Assembly: GCF_003202285.1 (NCBI RefSeq)
Contig: NZ_MASW01000005.1
Coordinates: forward strand, 62,001-126,000
DNA: 64,000 nucleotides
Source of the DNA: Prauserella muralis
Lineage (GTDB): Bacteria; Actinomycetota; Actinomycetes; Mycobacteriales; Pseudonocardiaceae
Reading direction: 5' to 3'
Below are positions 7,836-16,714 of the stretch, one piece after another. The notes below the pieces were generated by a model. That model ran no database searches. It was not told where the DNA came from and saw only the letters and a list, made by a program, of their open reading frames with translations. Made by a program: the position numbers and the translations under genes. Within the stretch, counting starts at the first letter, position 1. The number at the start of each line of letters is the position of its first letter.

Positions 7836-10670
7836 ATGAGCGGGACGGAACCGTACCTTCCCGGCGCACGCAGCCACGAGCACCTGCGCAACTTCCCTCC
7901 GGTGTCCAGCTGGGACGACCACGTCGAGTACGACGCGAAGGCCCATCCGCGCAAGGTGGCGCGCTCGTACCTGCTCGTGCCCACCACCTGCTTCAACTGC
8001 GAGAGCGCCTGCGGGCTGCTGGCCTATGTGGACAAAAGCGATCTCTCGGTGACGAAGCTGGAGGGCAACCCCGCGCACCCGGGTTCGCGGGGCCGCAACT
8101 GCGCCAAGGGGCCTGCCACGATCAACCAGATCAACGACCCCGAACGCATCCTCCACCCCCTGCGACGCACCGGGGAGCGCGGCGGTGGCGGCTGGGAACG
8201 GGTCTCGTGGGACGAGGCGCTGGACGACATCGCGGGGCGCATCCGGGCGGCGATCGCCGAGGACCGCCACGACGAGGTCATGTACCACGTGGGCAGGCCC
8301 GGCGAGGACGGTTTCGCGGAGCGGTTCCTCACCGCGTGGGGCATCGACGGCCACAACACGCACACCAACATCTGCTCCGCGGGCGCGCGGTTCGGGATGT
8401 CGCTGTGGACCGGGTTCGACCGGCCCTCGGCCGACCACGCCAACGCCAAGGTCATCCTGCTGCTGTCCAGCCACCTGGAGACCGGGCACTACTTCAACCC
8501 GCACGCGCAGCGCATCATGGAGGGCAAGCAGTCCGGCGCCAAGCTCGTCGTCCTGGACCCGCGGCTGTCCAACACCGCCGCGCACGCCGACGTCTGGCTC
8601 ACCCCCTGGCCCGGCAGCGAGGCGGCCATCCTGCTGTCCATCGCCTCCCACCTGCTGCGGACCCGGCGGATCGACACCGAGTTCCTGCGCCGGTGGCTCA
8701 ACTGGCGAACCTACCTCGCCGAACTGCATCCCCTGGTGCCGCAGGACTTCGAGACGTTCCTCGACCGGCTCACCGACGACTACGCCCGCTACACCTTCGA
8801 GTTCGCCGCGGAGGAGGCACAGATCCCCGCCGACCGGATCGAGCAGCTCGCCGAGGTGGTCGCCGACTGCGACGGCAGGCTCGCCGCCCACGTGTGGCGC
8901 GGGCCGACCGCGGGCAACCTGGGTGGCTGGCAGGTCTCCCGGGCGCTGTGGTTCGTCCTCGCCCTGACCGGCAGTATCGGCACGCGGGGTGGGACGAGCC
9001 CGAACGGCTGGCACAAGTTCATCCCCCACGGCCCGGGCAGGCCGGAGGCGCACGAACGCTGGAACGAGCTCATCTGGCCGCGCGAGTACCCCCTGTCGAC
9101 CAACGAGATGTCGTTCCTGCTGCCGCACTTCCTCGCCGAGGGCAGGGGCAGGCTCGCGGTGTACTTCTCGCGCGTGTACAACCCGGTGTGGACCAACCCG
9201 GACGGGTTCACCTGGATCGAGCAGCTGTCCGACCTGGACACCGTGGGCCTGCACGTCGCGCTCACGCCCACCTGGTCGGAGACGGCCGAGTTCGCCGACT
9301 ACGTGCTGCCGATGGGACACGCGACCGAACGGCACGACACGCATTCGTACGAGACCCACGCGGGCCGGTGGCTGGGCTTCCGGCAGCCGGTGCGCCGCGT
9401 CGCGATGGACCGGCTGGGCATGGACTACACCGACACCCGCGACGTCAACCCCGGCGAGGTGTGGGAGGAGAACGAGTTCTGGATCGAGCTGTCCTGGCGC
9501 ATCGACCCCGACGGCGAGCTCGGCATCCGGCGGTACTTCGAGTCCCCCTACCGACCGGGGGCAAAGATCACCGTGGACGAGTACTACCGGTGGCTGTTCG
9601 AGAACCAGGTGCCCGGCCTGCCGAAGAAGGCGGCCGAGGAGGGCATGGAGCCGCTGGAGTACATGCGCCGCTACGGCGTGGTCGCGCTGGACGACGACGT
9701 GTACCGCGGGGACGAGCGGCCGCTCGGCGACGAGCAGCTCGCCGGAGCGGAGGCCGGCCCCGGGGGCGTGCTGCGCCTGCCGGTGACCCCGGACTCGGTC
9801 GCGCCGGTCGTGGGGGAGGCCGGCGCCGTCGGGCTGCGGCACGAGGACGGCACGGCGACGGTGGGCTGGCCGACGCCCTCGCGCAGGCTCGAGCTGTACT
9901 CCACGACCATGCGCGACTGGGGCAGGGCCGAGCACGCCATCCCCGGCTACCTCCGCTCGCACGTCGCCCGCCGCGAGATCGACATCGAGGCCGGCGAGCT
10001 GGTGCTCGTGCCCACCTTCCGGCTGCCCACGCTCATCCACACGCGCTCGGGTAACGCCAAGTACCTCAACGAGATCTCCAACACCCACCCGCTGTGGCTC
10101 AGCTCGCTCGACGCGGCGCGGCACGGCATGGTCACCGACGACCTGGTGCGGATCAGCACCGAGATCGGCTACTTCGTGGCCAGGGTGTGGGTCACGGAGG
10201 GCATCCGGCCCGGGGTGTGCGCCCTCTCGCACCACATGGGCCGCTGGCGGCTGCATCCCGGCGAGGGCAGCCGGTGGGTCACGGGCATGGTGGAACTGTC
10301 CCATCCGGACGGTGAGCACACCTGGCTGCTGCGGCACCGCGGAGGCATCGAGCCGTTCACCTCCTCCGACCCCGACTCCAGCCGGATCAACTGGGAGGAC
10401 CCCGGAGTGCACCAGAACCTCGCGTTCGCCGTGCACCCGGACCCCGACTCGGGGATGCACTGCTGGCTGCAGAAGATCCGCCTCGAGTTCGCCCGCCCTG
10501 GCGATCGCTACGGCGACGTGTACGTCGACACCCGCCGATCGGCGGCGGTCTACCGTGAGTGGCTGGCGAAGGCCCGGCCCGATCTCGGTCCCGGCGGGCA
10601 GCGGCGGCCGGAGTTCATGATGCGCCCGCTGGCGCCGAAACGCCGCGGCTACCGGGTGCCGGGATGCTGA
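7836..10670 (+). CDS. Molybdopterin oxidoreductase catalytic subunit (DMSO-reductase superfamily, cytoplasmic)
   Basis: A 944-residue bis-MGD enzyme. The N-terminal [4Fe-4S] motif is C52-x2-C55-x3-C59-x29-C89 (CFNCESACG, then GRNCAKG). The segment HTNICSAGARFGM puts C180 (or S181) at the usual molybdenum-ligand position. The C-terminal cap domain contains the LIHTRSGNAKYLNE cofactor-binding stretch. There is no twin-arginine signal, so unlike DmsA, PsrA or NapA it should stay in the cytoplasm, like SoeA. It follows the Fe-S/NrfD gene by 32 bases with an AAAAGGAG ribosome-binding site. Its 3' end overlaps the Mrp gene (ATGCTGA). Substrate unknown. Confidence 0.9.
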   Translation: MSGTEPYLPGARSHEHLRNFPPVSSWDDHVEYDAKAHPRKVARSYLLVPTTCFNCESACGLLAYVDKSDLSVTKLEGNPAHPGSRGRNCAKGPATINQINDPERILHPLRRTGERGGGGWERVSWDEALDDIAGRIRAAIAEDRHDEVMYHVGRPGEDGFAERFLTAWGIDGHNTHTNICSAGARFGMSLWTGFDRPSADHANAKVILLLSSHLETGHYFNPHAQRIMEGKQSGAKLVVLDPRLSNTAAHADVWLTPWPGSEAAILLSIASHLLRTRRIDTEFLRRWLNWRTYLAELHPLVPQDFETFLDRLTDDYARYTFEFAAEEAQIPADRIEQLAEVVADCDGRLAAHVWRGPTAGNLGGWQVSRALWFVLALTGSIGTRGGTSPNGWHKFIPHGPGRPEAHERWNELIWPREYPLSTNEMSFLLPHFLAEGRGRLAVYFSRVYNPVWTNPDGFTWIEQLSDLDTVGLHVALTPTWSETAEFADYVLPMGHATERHDTHSYETHAGRWLGFRQPVRRVAMDRLGMDYTDTRDVNPGEVWEENEFWIELSWRIDPDGELGIRRYFESPYRPGAKITVDEYYRWLFENQVPGLPKKAAEEGMEPLEYMRRYGVVALDDDVYRGDERPLGDEQLAGAEAGPGGVLRLPVTPDSVAPVVGEAGAVGLRHEDGTATVGWPTPSRRLELYSTTMRDWGRAEHAIPGYLRSHVARREIDIEAGELVLVPTFRLPTLIHTRSGNAKYLNEISNTHPLWLSSLDAARHGMVTDDLVRISTEIGYFVARVWVTEGIRPGVCALSHHMGRWRLHPGEGSRWVTGMVELSHPDGEHTWLLRHRGGIEPFTSSDPDSSRINWEDPGVHQNLAFAVHPDPDSGMHCWLQKIRLEFARPGDRYGDVYVDTRRSAAVYREWLAKARPDLGPGGQRRPEFMMRPLAPKRRGYRVPGC

Positions 10671-11782
10671 CCCGCAGCCGGGGCCGTTCCGCCGTTGACG
10701 ACACCGCCCTGTGGAACGCCGTCGGGGCGGTGGAGGACCCGGAGCTGCACCGGGGCATCGGTGAGCTCGGCATGCTGCGCACGGCGCGCGGTGACCGCGC
10801 GGGAACGGCCCGCGTCGAGGTGGCCCTGACGACGGCGGGCTGCCCGCTGCGGGAGCACCTGCGCGAGGCGGTGACGGCCGCGGCGCTCACGGTGCCGGGC
10901 GTGCGACGGGCCGAGGTGGCCTTCACGACACTGTCCGCGCGGCAGCGGATGGAGCTGGCCCAGCGGTTGCGAGGCGAGCGCTCCACCCGGTTCGGCGCGC
11001 GGACGCTCGTCTACGCGGTCGCCAGCGGCAAGGGCGGTGTCGGCAAGTCCTCGGTCGCGGCGAACCTGGCGGTCGCGCTCGCCCGCCGCGGCAAGCGGGT
11101 CGGGCTGCTCGACGCCGACGTCTGGGGCTACTCGGTTCCCCAGCTGTTCGGCGTGCGACGCAACCCCGTCGCGCTGAACGGGCTGATGCTGCCACTGCAG
11201 GCGCACGGAGTGCGACTGATGTCGGTGGGGTTCCTCGTCGCCGACGACGCCCCCGTCCTGTGGCGCGGGCCGCTGCTGCACAAGGCACTGGAGCAGTTCC
11301 TCGCCGACGTCCACTGGGGAGAGCTGGACGTCCTGCTGCTCGACCTGCCGCCGGGCACCGGCGACATCACGCTGTCGCTGCTGGAGCTGGTGCCCGAGGC
11401 GGCACTGCTGGCGGTCACCACGCCGCAGCCCGCGGCGCAGGCCGTCGCCTCCAGGGTCGGCAGGCTGGCCCGGCAGCAGCGGATGCCCGTGGCCGGGGTC
11501 GTGGAGAACATGAGCACTCTCGTCTGCGCCGGCTGCGGTGAGCACACCGCCCCGTTCGGTGCGGGCGGCGGGCAGCGTCTCGCCGACGAGCTCGGCACCG
11601 AGCTGCTCGGCCGGATACCGCTCGACGCCGCGCTGCGCGAAGCGGGCGACACCGGCCTGCCCGTGGTGGCCGGTGACGCCAACGCCCCGTCGGCCGTCGC
11701 GCTCACGGAGCTGGCCGCCCGGCTGCCCGCCGTCCGGCGCGGGCTCGCCGGCCTGGCGCTGCCGCTGACCGTCGTGCGCTGA
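10664..11782 (+). CDS. mrp: Mrp/NBP35-family P-loop ATPase, Fe-S cluster carrier
   Basis: A 372-residue Mrp (ApbC) protein. Residues about 15-90 are a MIP18/DUF59 domain including the TTAGCPLREHL motif; the deviant Walker A SGKGGVGKSS is at 121-130, LLLDLPPGTGD is the switch region, and the CxxC (VCAGCGEH) that holds the bridging Fe-S cluster follows. Such proteins insert or transfer Fe-S clusters. It begins inside the molybdoenzyme gene, suggesting a dedicated role in maturing that five-cluster complex, although housekeeping use is possible. Confidence 0.93.
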   Translation: MLTRSRGRSAVDDTALWNAVGAVEDPELHRGIGELGMLRTARGDRAGTARVEVALTTAGCPLREHLREAVTAAALTVPGVRRAEVAFTTLSARQRMELAQRLRGERSTRFGARTLVYAVASGKGGVGKSSVAANLAVALARRGKRVGLLDADVWGYSVPQLFGVRRNPVALNGLMLPLQAHGVRLMSVGFLVADDAPVLWRGPLLHKALEQFLADVHWGELDVLLLDLPPGTGDITLSLLELVPEAALLAVTTPQPAAQAVASRVGRLARQQRMPVAGVVENMSTLVCAGCGEHTAPFGAGGGQRLADELGTELLGRIPLDAALREAGDTGLPVVAGDANAPSAVALTELAARLPAVRRGLAGLALPLTVVR

Positions 11783-11788
11783 GCAGCC

Positions 11789-13351
11789 GTGACCACCGCG
11801 CGCAAACCGGCGCCGAGCCCGTCCCGGCGGCCCGGCGTGGCGAGGACCCTACTCGCCGACGCCGTGGCCGGCATCAGCGTGGCGATGGTGGGGATCCCGC
11901 AGTCGCTCGCCTACGCCGAGCTCGCCGGGATGCCCCCGGTCGCCGGCCTGTACGCGGGCGCGGTGCCGCCGCTGCTCGCCGCCGTCTTCGCGTCCTCGCC
12001 GTACCTGCAGACCGGGCCGGTCGCGATCACCGCGCTGCTCACGTTCGGCACGCTGAGCACCATGGCCGAGCCCGGCAGCCCGGAGTACGTCGGCCTCGGC
12101 CTGGCCCTCGCGTTCGTCGTGGGGGCCGTGCGCGTGGCGCTCGGGCTGGTGCGAGCGGGCTGGCTGGCGTACCTGATGTCGCAACCGATGCTGCTCGGCT
12201 TCGTGCCCGCCGCCGCGGTCCTCATCGCGTGCTCGCAGCTGCCGAAGGCGCTGGGTGTCTCCTCGCCCCCGGACCGCGGCAACGACATCCTCGAGGCGGC
12301 GTGGGCGGTGGCCCATCCGGGGCAGTGGGGCCTGCCCGCGCTGGCGTTCGCGGTGCTGAGCGCACTGGTCATCGTCGGAGGGCGGCGCCTGCACCGGCTG
12401 TTTCCCGGGGTGCTGGCCGCCGCGGTGCTCGGGATCGTGGCCTCGGCGGTCCTCGGCTACCGGGGCGCGGTGGTGGGCGCCGTGCCCGCAGGGCTCCCGC
12501 CGTTCACGCTCGACGACCTCCCGTGGGACCGGCTGCCGGAGCTGATCCTGCCGGGCGTGGTCATCGCGCTCATCGGGTTCACCGAGGCGGCCTCGATCGC
12601 CCGCCGGTTCGCCACCGAGGAACGGGTCCGCTGGAGCGCCGACCGGGAGTTCGTCAGCCAGGGGGTCGCCAACCTGACCGCCGCCGCGGTGGGAGGCATG
12701 CCATGCGGGGGCTCGTTCTCGCGCAGCTCGGTCAACCGGATGTCCGGCGCCAGAACCCGATGGTCCGGCGCGTTCACCGGGCTTGCCGTGCTGGCGTTCC
12801 TGCCGCTGGCCGGGATCCTGCGCCCGCTGCCGCTCGCCGTGCTCGGCGCGATCGTCGTGGTGGCGGTCGCCGGGCTCCTGCGGTTCCGGCCGCTGCTGCG
12901 GCTGTGGCGGCTTTCGCGTCCGCAGGCGCTCATCGCCTGGAGCACGTTCCTCGCCACCATGCTGCTGGCGCCCAGGATCGATCTCGCGGTGCTGGCGGGC
13001 ATCGCGTTGTCGATCGTGGTGTTCCTGTGGCGCATGCTGCACCTCGAGGTCGACGTCGAGGCACCGGACGGCACGCTGACCCTGACCCCGCGCGGCGTGT
13101 TGTGGTTCGGCACCGCGCAGCGCCTGGACGCCGCGCTGCTCGACGCGCTCGCCGCCCATCCCGCGGCCACGCGGCTCGTCGTGAACCTCGGCGGGCTCGG
13201 CCGCGTCGACACCACGGGCGCGCTGGTGCTGCGGTCGATGCTGGACCATGCCCGCGAGGCAGGCCTGGAGGCCGAGGTGCGGGGTGTGCCGCCGCAGTCG
13301 AGGGCGCTCACCGAACGCATCCTGGGCCCGGACACCGGACCGCTGGACTGA
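11789..13351 (+). CDS. SulP-family anion transporter with STAS domain
   Basis: A 520-residue SLC26/SulP permease. The signature GLYAGAVPPLLAAVFASSP is near residue 50; about 10-12 hydrophobic helices follow, then a cytoplasmic STAS domain (about 415-510; RLVVNLGGLGRVDTTGALVL). Family members move sulfate, bicarbonate or other anions. GTG 11789 starts 6 bases after the Mrp stop, so it is the last gene of the molybdoenzyme operon. Co-transcription suggests it moves the substrate or product of that enzyme, for instance sulfate, but this is inference. Confidence 0.9.
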   Translation: MTTARKPAPSPSRRPGVARTLLADAVAGISVAMVGIPQSLAYAELAGMPPVAGLYAGAVPPLLAAVFASSPYLQTGPVAITALLTFGTLSTMAEPGSPEYVGLGLALAFVVGAVRVALGLVRAGWLAYLMSQPMLLGFVPAAAVLIACSQLPKALGVSSPPDRGNDILEAAWAVAHPGQWGLPALAFAVLSALVIVGGRRLHRLFPGVLAAAVLGIVASAVLGYRGAVVGAVPAGLPPFTLDDLPWDRLPELILPGVVIALIGFTEAASIARRFATEERVRWSADREFVSQGVANLTAAAVGGMPCGGSFSRSSVNRMSGARTRWSGAFTGLAVLAFLPLAGILRPLPLAVLGAIVVVAVAGLLRFRPLLRLWRLSRPQALIAWSTFLATMLLAPRIDLAVLAGIALSIVVFLWRMLHLEVDVEAPDGTLTLTPRGVLWFGTAQRLDAALLDALAAHPAATRLVVNLGGLGRVDTTGALVLRSMLDHAREAGLEAEVRGVPPQSRALTERILGPDTGPLD

Positions 13352-13367
13352 CGGTTTCGCCGCGCGC

Positions 13368-14249
13368 TCAGGTGGCGTGGGCCGCCCACAGCAGCGACGA
13401 CAACAGCACGCCGAGGCCGTTGGTGGCCCAGTGCATGCCCGCCGAGGCCAGCACGCTGCCGCTGCGCCTGCGCAGTTCGCTGAACAGCACGCCCGCCACC
13501 GCGGTGAAGAGAACGACACCGGTGACGATGAGGACCTGAGCGGTGGGCCCGCTGCCGAGGACGTTGCCGAGCGCCTGGTTCTGCTCGCCGAGATGCAGCG
13601 ACGGCAGGATGTGCCACAGCCCGAACAGCGTCGACGACAGGCCGACGGCCCAGACCGTGCCGAGCGGGCGCTTCAGCATCCCGAGCAGCACGCCACGGAA
13701 GGCGATCTCCTCCAGCAGCACGGTGTTCAGCGGGATGATGACGAGCGCGGTGAGCAGTGCCGAGCCGAGCGCCATGTCGTAGCGGACGTCGAGAAAGCTC
13801 GACGAGGTCCACGGCAGCAGGGCGCCGACCACGTACACCGTGGCGACCACCGCCACCGCGATCCCGCCGTAGAGCGCGCCCTTGCGCCAGCTCCGGCGGC
13901 TCAGGCCGAGGTCGTGCCAGGAAAGGCCGAGGCGCCGGGCGACGCCGACGAGCACCACGGCCACGGCGGGACCGGCGACCAGCCCGATGCCGGGTGGGCC
14001 GAGCTTGGTGATGAGGTGGACACCGACGAGGAGTGCCAGTACCAGTCCCAGGGCCAGGATCTGGCGGAGTCTTCCCGGAGCGGAGGCCGTCGGGGTGCCC
14101 GGGCTCGCGGTGTTCGGTGTGGCGTCGATACCCTCCAGGGTACGCGCGAGCGCGGGTTCGCGCCGCCTCAGCGGCGTTCCCGCAGCAGTGCCTCCAGCCG
14201 GGCCGTGTCGTCGCCGGTCCAGCCCGGCGGCGGCGCGATCGCCAGCCAC
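13368..14249 (-). CDS. CPBP-family intramembrane metalloprotease (start uncertain)
   Basis: The membrane domain has the CPBP signatures: EEIAFRGVLLG (motif 1, EExxxR), FGLWHI (motif 2, FxxxH) and HWATNGLG (motif 3). Family members cleave or bind prenylated or bacteriocin-like substrates in the membrane. The start is a problem: there is no in-frame ATG, GTG or TTG between the stop of the upstream gene (14168) and the first helix. The only canonical choice is GTG 14249, inside the upstream gene, which adds an Arg-rich leader that does not look like protein. A rare start such as ATC 14129, directly after GGAGGGT, or CTG 14138 is possible. Confidence 0.8.
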   Translation of the reverse strand: MAGDRAAAGLDRRRHGPAGGTAAGTPLRRREPALARTLEGIDATPNTASPGTPTASAPGRLRQILALGLVLALLVGVHLITKLGPPGIGLVAGPAVAVVLVGVARRLGLSWHDLGLSRRSWRKGALYGGIAVAVVATVYVVGALLPWTSSSFLDVRYDMALGSALLTALVIIPLNTVLLEEIAFRGVLLGMLKRPLGTVWAVGLSSTLFGLWHILPSLHLGEQNQALGNVLGSGPTAQVLIVTGVVLFTAVAGVLFSELRRRSGSVLASAGMHWATNGLGVLLSSLLWAAHAT

Positions 14250-15901
14250 GCGGTCACGGCCATCTCCCGGTACCGGTGGCCGAAGCCGGACGGCATGTCG
14301 TTGGCGAGGCCGAGGTCCGCGGTCAGCTGCGCGAACGTGATGAACGGGTACCAGCGCAGGCCTCCGTCGGCGGGCTGGGCTCCGCGCTCGGTGATCCAGG
14401 TCGGCTTGCCCACCAGCAGATCCGGTGACCACCAGACCACCGGGTCGGAGGCACGCTGCAGGTAGAGCACGCGCGGCCACATCCACGGTCCTGCGGGGCG
14501 GCCGAGGTCGGCCGCCCGGTGGGCGAACCGCACGGCGGCCCCGCCGCCGTAGACCGGCAACGCCTCCGGCGAGCCCGGGTCGCGGCCGCGCACGAGCTCG
14601 TGCCAGATCGGGCTGTTGTGGGGCGGTCCCACGAGCAGCACGCCGTCCGTGCGCGCCCGCATGTCGGTGAGGTCGCGGAAGGCGGCCTCCGCGCCGTAGG
14701 CCCCGAGGCTCTCCCCGAACACGAGCAGGCGCGGCCGCTCGGCCGGGGGCACTCGCGACCAGCGCGCGCGCACCTGCTCGAAGAGCTCCCGGCCCGCGGT
14801 CCGTGCCTGGCTGCCGTCCAGCACGAACGACAGCCAGCTGGGCAGGTACGAGTACTGGATGGTGGCCACGGCCGTGTCGCCGTTGTACAGGTATTCCAGG
14901 GCGGTCAGGAACTCGTCGTCCACCCACCCGGTCCCGGTGGAGGTCACGACGGCGAGCACCTCCCGGGAGAACGCGCCGGTGCGCTCCAGCTCGCGCACGG
15001 CGAGCGCCGCCGCGTCGCGGATCGACGGCGCCGACTCCAGCCCCGCGTACACGCGCACGGGCGTGCTCGCGGGGCGGCCGCTGAACCGGGCCAGGTCGGC
15101 GGCGGCGGGCCCGCTCGCGATGAACGCCCTGCCGTCGCGGCCCAGCGACTCCCACGGCACCAGCGAGGCGGGGCTTCCGGAGCGCTCGGCAGCGACCGGG
15201 CGCGTGACCCCCTCCGGGGTGAGATGGTTGCTGGTGCGGAAGTTGTCGTTCGCCACGGCGAGCAGGCCGTAGCCGACCGTGAGCTGAACCAGCGCCACCA
15301 GGATGGTCACCGCGATGGCCGCCGTGCGCCGCGCGGTCACCGGGCGCAACCGGCGGGCCAGCACGCGGCCGAACCTGCGTGCCGCGCGCCCGCGGACGCG
15401 GGCCACCGCCAGCAACTCCAGAAAGATCACGACGGCGATCAGCGGGACCGCCAGGTACGGCAGCGTGGCCGGCACGGGAAGGCCCATCAGCGCAGACAGC
15501 TCCCGCTGCCAGACCGCGCCGAGGTAGGCGAAGGACGCCAGCAGCGGCCCCGCGGTGTAGCCGAGCATCCGCCAGGCCAGCTCGCCCAGCCGGGCGTCGG
15601 CACGTCGCCGCCACAGCCGCCTGCCCACAGCGCCGAGGCAGACGCCCAGCAGGTATCCGATGCCCACGGCGAGCCCGCTGATGAGCCCCTGCAGCAGCCA
15701 TGGGCGGGGCAGCAGCGACGGCGTCAGCGACACACAGTAGAAGCACAGCCCGAACACCGCGCCGAGAAAGTCGACGTGCTCGCGCAGCGTGGGGTGCCGT
15801 CGCAACGCAGCGGCTGCCGCGGCGGCCCGGCGGTCGGTGCGGCTCCACGGCGAAAGCAGCGGGGGCAGCGGTGTCGTCGCGATGTCCGGTTCCCGCAGCA
15901 C
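14168..15901 (-). CDS. Membrane-anchored alpha/beta-hydrolase family protein (Abhydrolase_9-like)
   Basis: A 577-residue protein. The N-terminal half (about 45-230) has about six hydrophobic helices (LSLTPSLLPRPW motif at the first). The C-terminal half (about 250-570) is an alpha/beta-hydrolase-like domain with nucleophile motif LLVFGESLGAYG and segments VTSTGTGWV and GPPHNSPIWHELV. This architecture matches the actinobacterial Abhydrolase_9 family, whose substrate is unknown; lipid or wall metabolism is a guess. Start GTG 15901. Confidence 0.85.
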   Translation of the reverse strand: MLREPDIATTPLPPLLSPWSRTDRRAAAAAAALRRHPTLREHVDFLGAVFGLCFYCVSLTPSLLPRPWLLQGLISGLAVGIGYLLGVCLGAVGRRLWRRRADARLGELAWRMLGYTAGPLLASFAYLGAVWQRELSALMGLPVPATLPYLAVPLIAVVIFLELLAVARVRGRAARRFGRVLARRLRPVTARRTAAIAVTILVALVQLTVGYGLLAVANDNFRTSNHLTPEGVTRPVAAERSGSPASLVPWESLGRDGRAFIASGPAAADLARFSGRPASTPVRVYAGLESAPSIRDAAALAVRELERTGAFSREVLAVVTSTGTGWVDDEFLTALEYLYNGDTAVATIQYSYLPSWLSFVLDGSQARTAGRELFEQVRARWSRVPPAERPRLLVFGESLGAYGAEAAFRDLTDMRARTDGVLLVGPPHNSPIWHELVRGRDPGSPEALPVYGGGAAVRFAHRAADLGRPAGPWMWPRVLYLQRASDPVVWWSPDLLVGKPTWITERGAQPADGGLRWYPFITFAQLTADLGLANDMPSGFGHRYREMAVTAWLAIAPPPGWTGDDTARLEALLRERR

Positions 15902-16031
15902 CCGTCCACGGTGCCGGGCCGCGGCGGCTCCTGGTCAGGGCTGGACGGACCCTGCTGCTGGAGTCCAACGGCGCGGTGGCGGGTTCCTTCGCCCCTGCCG
16001 GGCGACGCGGTGTCCCGGTCAGTGTCGGCCC

Positions 16032-16502
16032 ATGAAGACTGAGGTGAACGCGAGACGGCTGTGGGCAGGCGGCGCGGCGAGCGCGTGTGTGGCGGCGCTG
16101 GTCGCGGTGGTGGGCATTCTCATCGCGCGGGGCATCGCCCATGTCGCCGTGCTCGCACCGCGGGGCGAGGGCGTGTGGGTGGGCGCCAACACGATCACCT
16201 ATGCCCTGGGCGCGGCCGGGGTGGCGCTGCTCGCCACGGCGGTGCTGCACGTGCTGCTGGTGACGGCGCCGAGGCCCCGGCTGTTCTACGGCTGGATCAT
16301 GGTTCTGTTCACCGCCATCGCGATCGTGCTGCCGCTGAGCCTGTCCTACGACCTCGGCGCGCGGGTGGCCACGGCCCTGATCAACCTGGCGATCGGGTTC
16401 GCGATCGTCGTGACGCTGGAGGGGGTCGCCAGGGCCGCCCTGCTGGAGAGCCGCCCCGGCGACCGGTCGTCCTACGAGAACGACCCGTTCGGACGCCGCT
16501 GA
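16032..16502 (+). CDS. Four-helix membrane protein (DUF6069-like)
   Basis: A 156-residue protein with four hydrophobic segments (about 10-35, 52-75, 83-105 and 110-130) and a polar C-terminus. The spacing and the FYGWIMVLFTAIAIVLPL segment in helix 3 resemble actinobacterial DUF6069 proteins, whose function is unknown. ATG 16032 is the first plausible start and the coding frame is clean. It is convergent with the small Cys-rich gene. Confidence 0.72.
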   Translation: MKTEVNARRLWAGGAASACVAALVAVVGILIARGIAHVAVLAPRGEGVWVGANTITYALGAAGVALLATAVLHVLLVTAPRPRLFYGWIMVLFTAIAIVLPLSLSYDLGARVATALINLAIGFAIVVTLEGVARAALLESRPGDRSSYENDPFGRR

Positions 16503-16513
16503 CCGGGTGCTGG

Positions 16514-16681
16514 TCAGCGACGGCGGAAGAGCCGTCGCACCGTGCCGGGCTCGCGCTTGCCGTCCTGGGCGCAGGAACAGCGCCGGGACATGGGGACGTC
16601 GCCGAGCACCTGCTCGACGTGCTGCCCGCAACCGCGGTAGGTGGGCTTGCCGCAGCGGGAACAGGTGGTGCGCTGACACAT
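16514..16681 (-). CDS. 55-residue Cys-rich (zinc-ribbon-like) protein
   Basis: A very small gene. The product starts MCQRTTCSRCGKPTY and has C2, C7, C10, a second CGQH (C18, H20), then RRCSC, i.e. enough Cys/His for a zinc ribbon, followed by a basic tail. AAGGAACC precedes the ATG at the usual distance. Similar short CxxC proteins are common and unannotated in actinomycetes. It lies just downstream of the persulfide dioxygenase gene on the same strand and could be co-transcribed. Confidence 0.7.
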   Translation of the reverse strand: MCQRTTCSRCGKPTYRGCGQHVEQVLGDVPMSRRCSCAQDGKREPGTVRRLFRRR

Positions 16682-16714
16682 GGTTTCTTGGTTCCTTTCG
16701 TTCTCCGGGTGCGT

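Noticed and set aside
7620-10460. Very long minus-strand open frame opposite the molybdoenzyme gene
   Set aside because: Antisense shadow caused by GC-rich third positions; the composition (Gly, Arg, Val, His-rich, low complexity) is not protein-like, and the plus strand has a clear enzyme.
13368-16679. Apparent 1103-residue minus-strand protein
   Set aside because: Only the last 250 residues are real (CPBP protease); the rest is an out-of-frame reading of the hydrolase gene.
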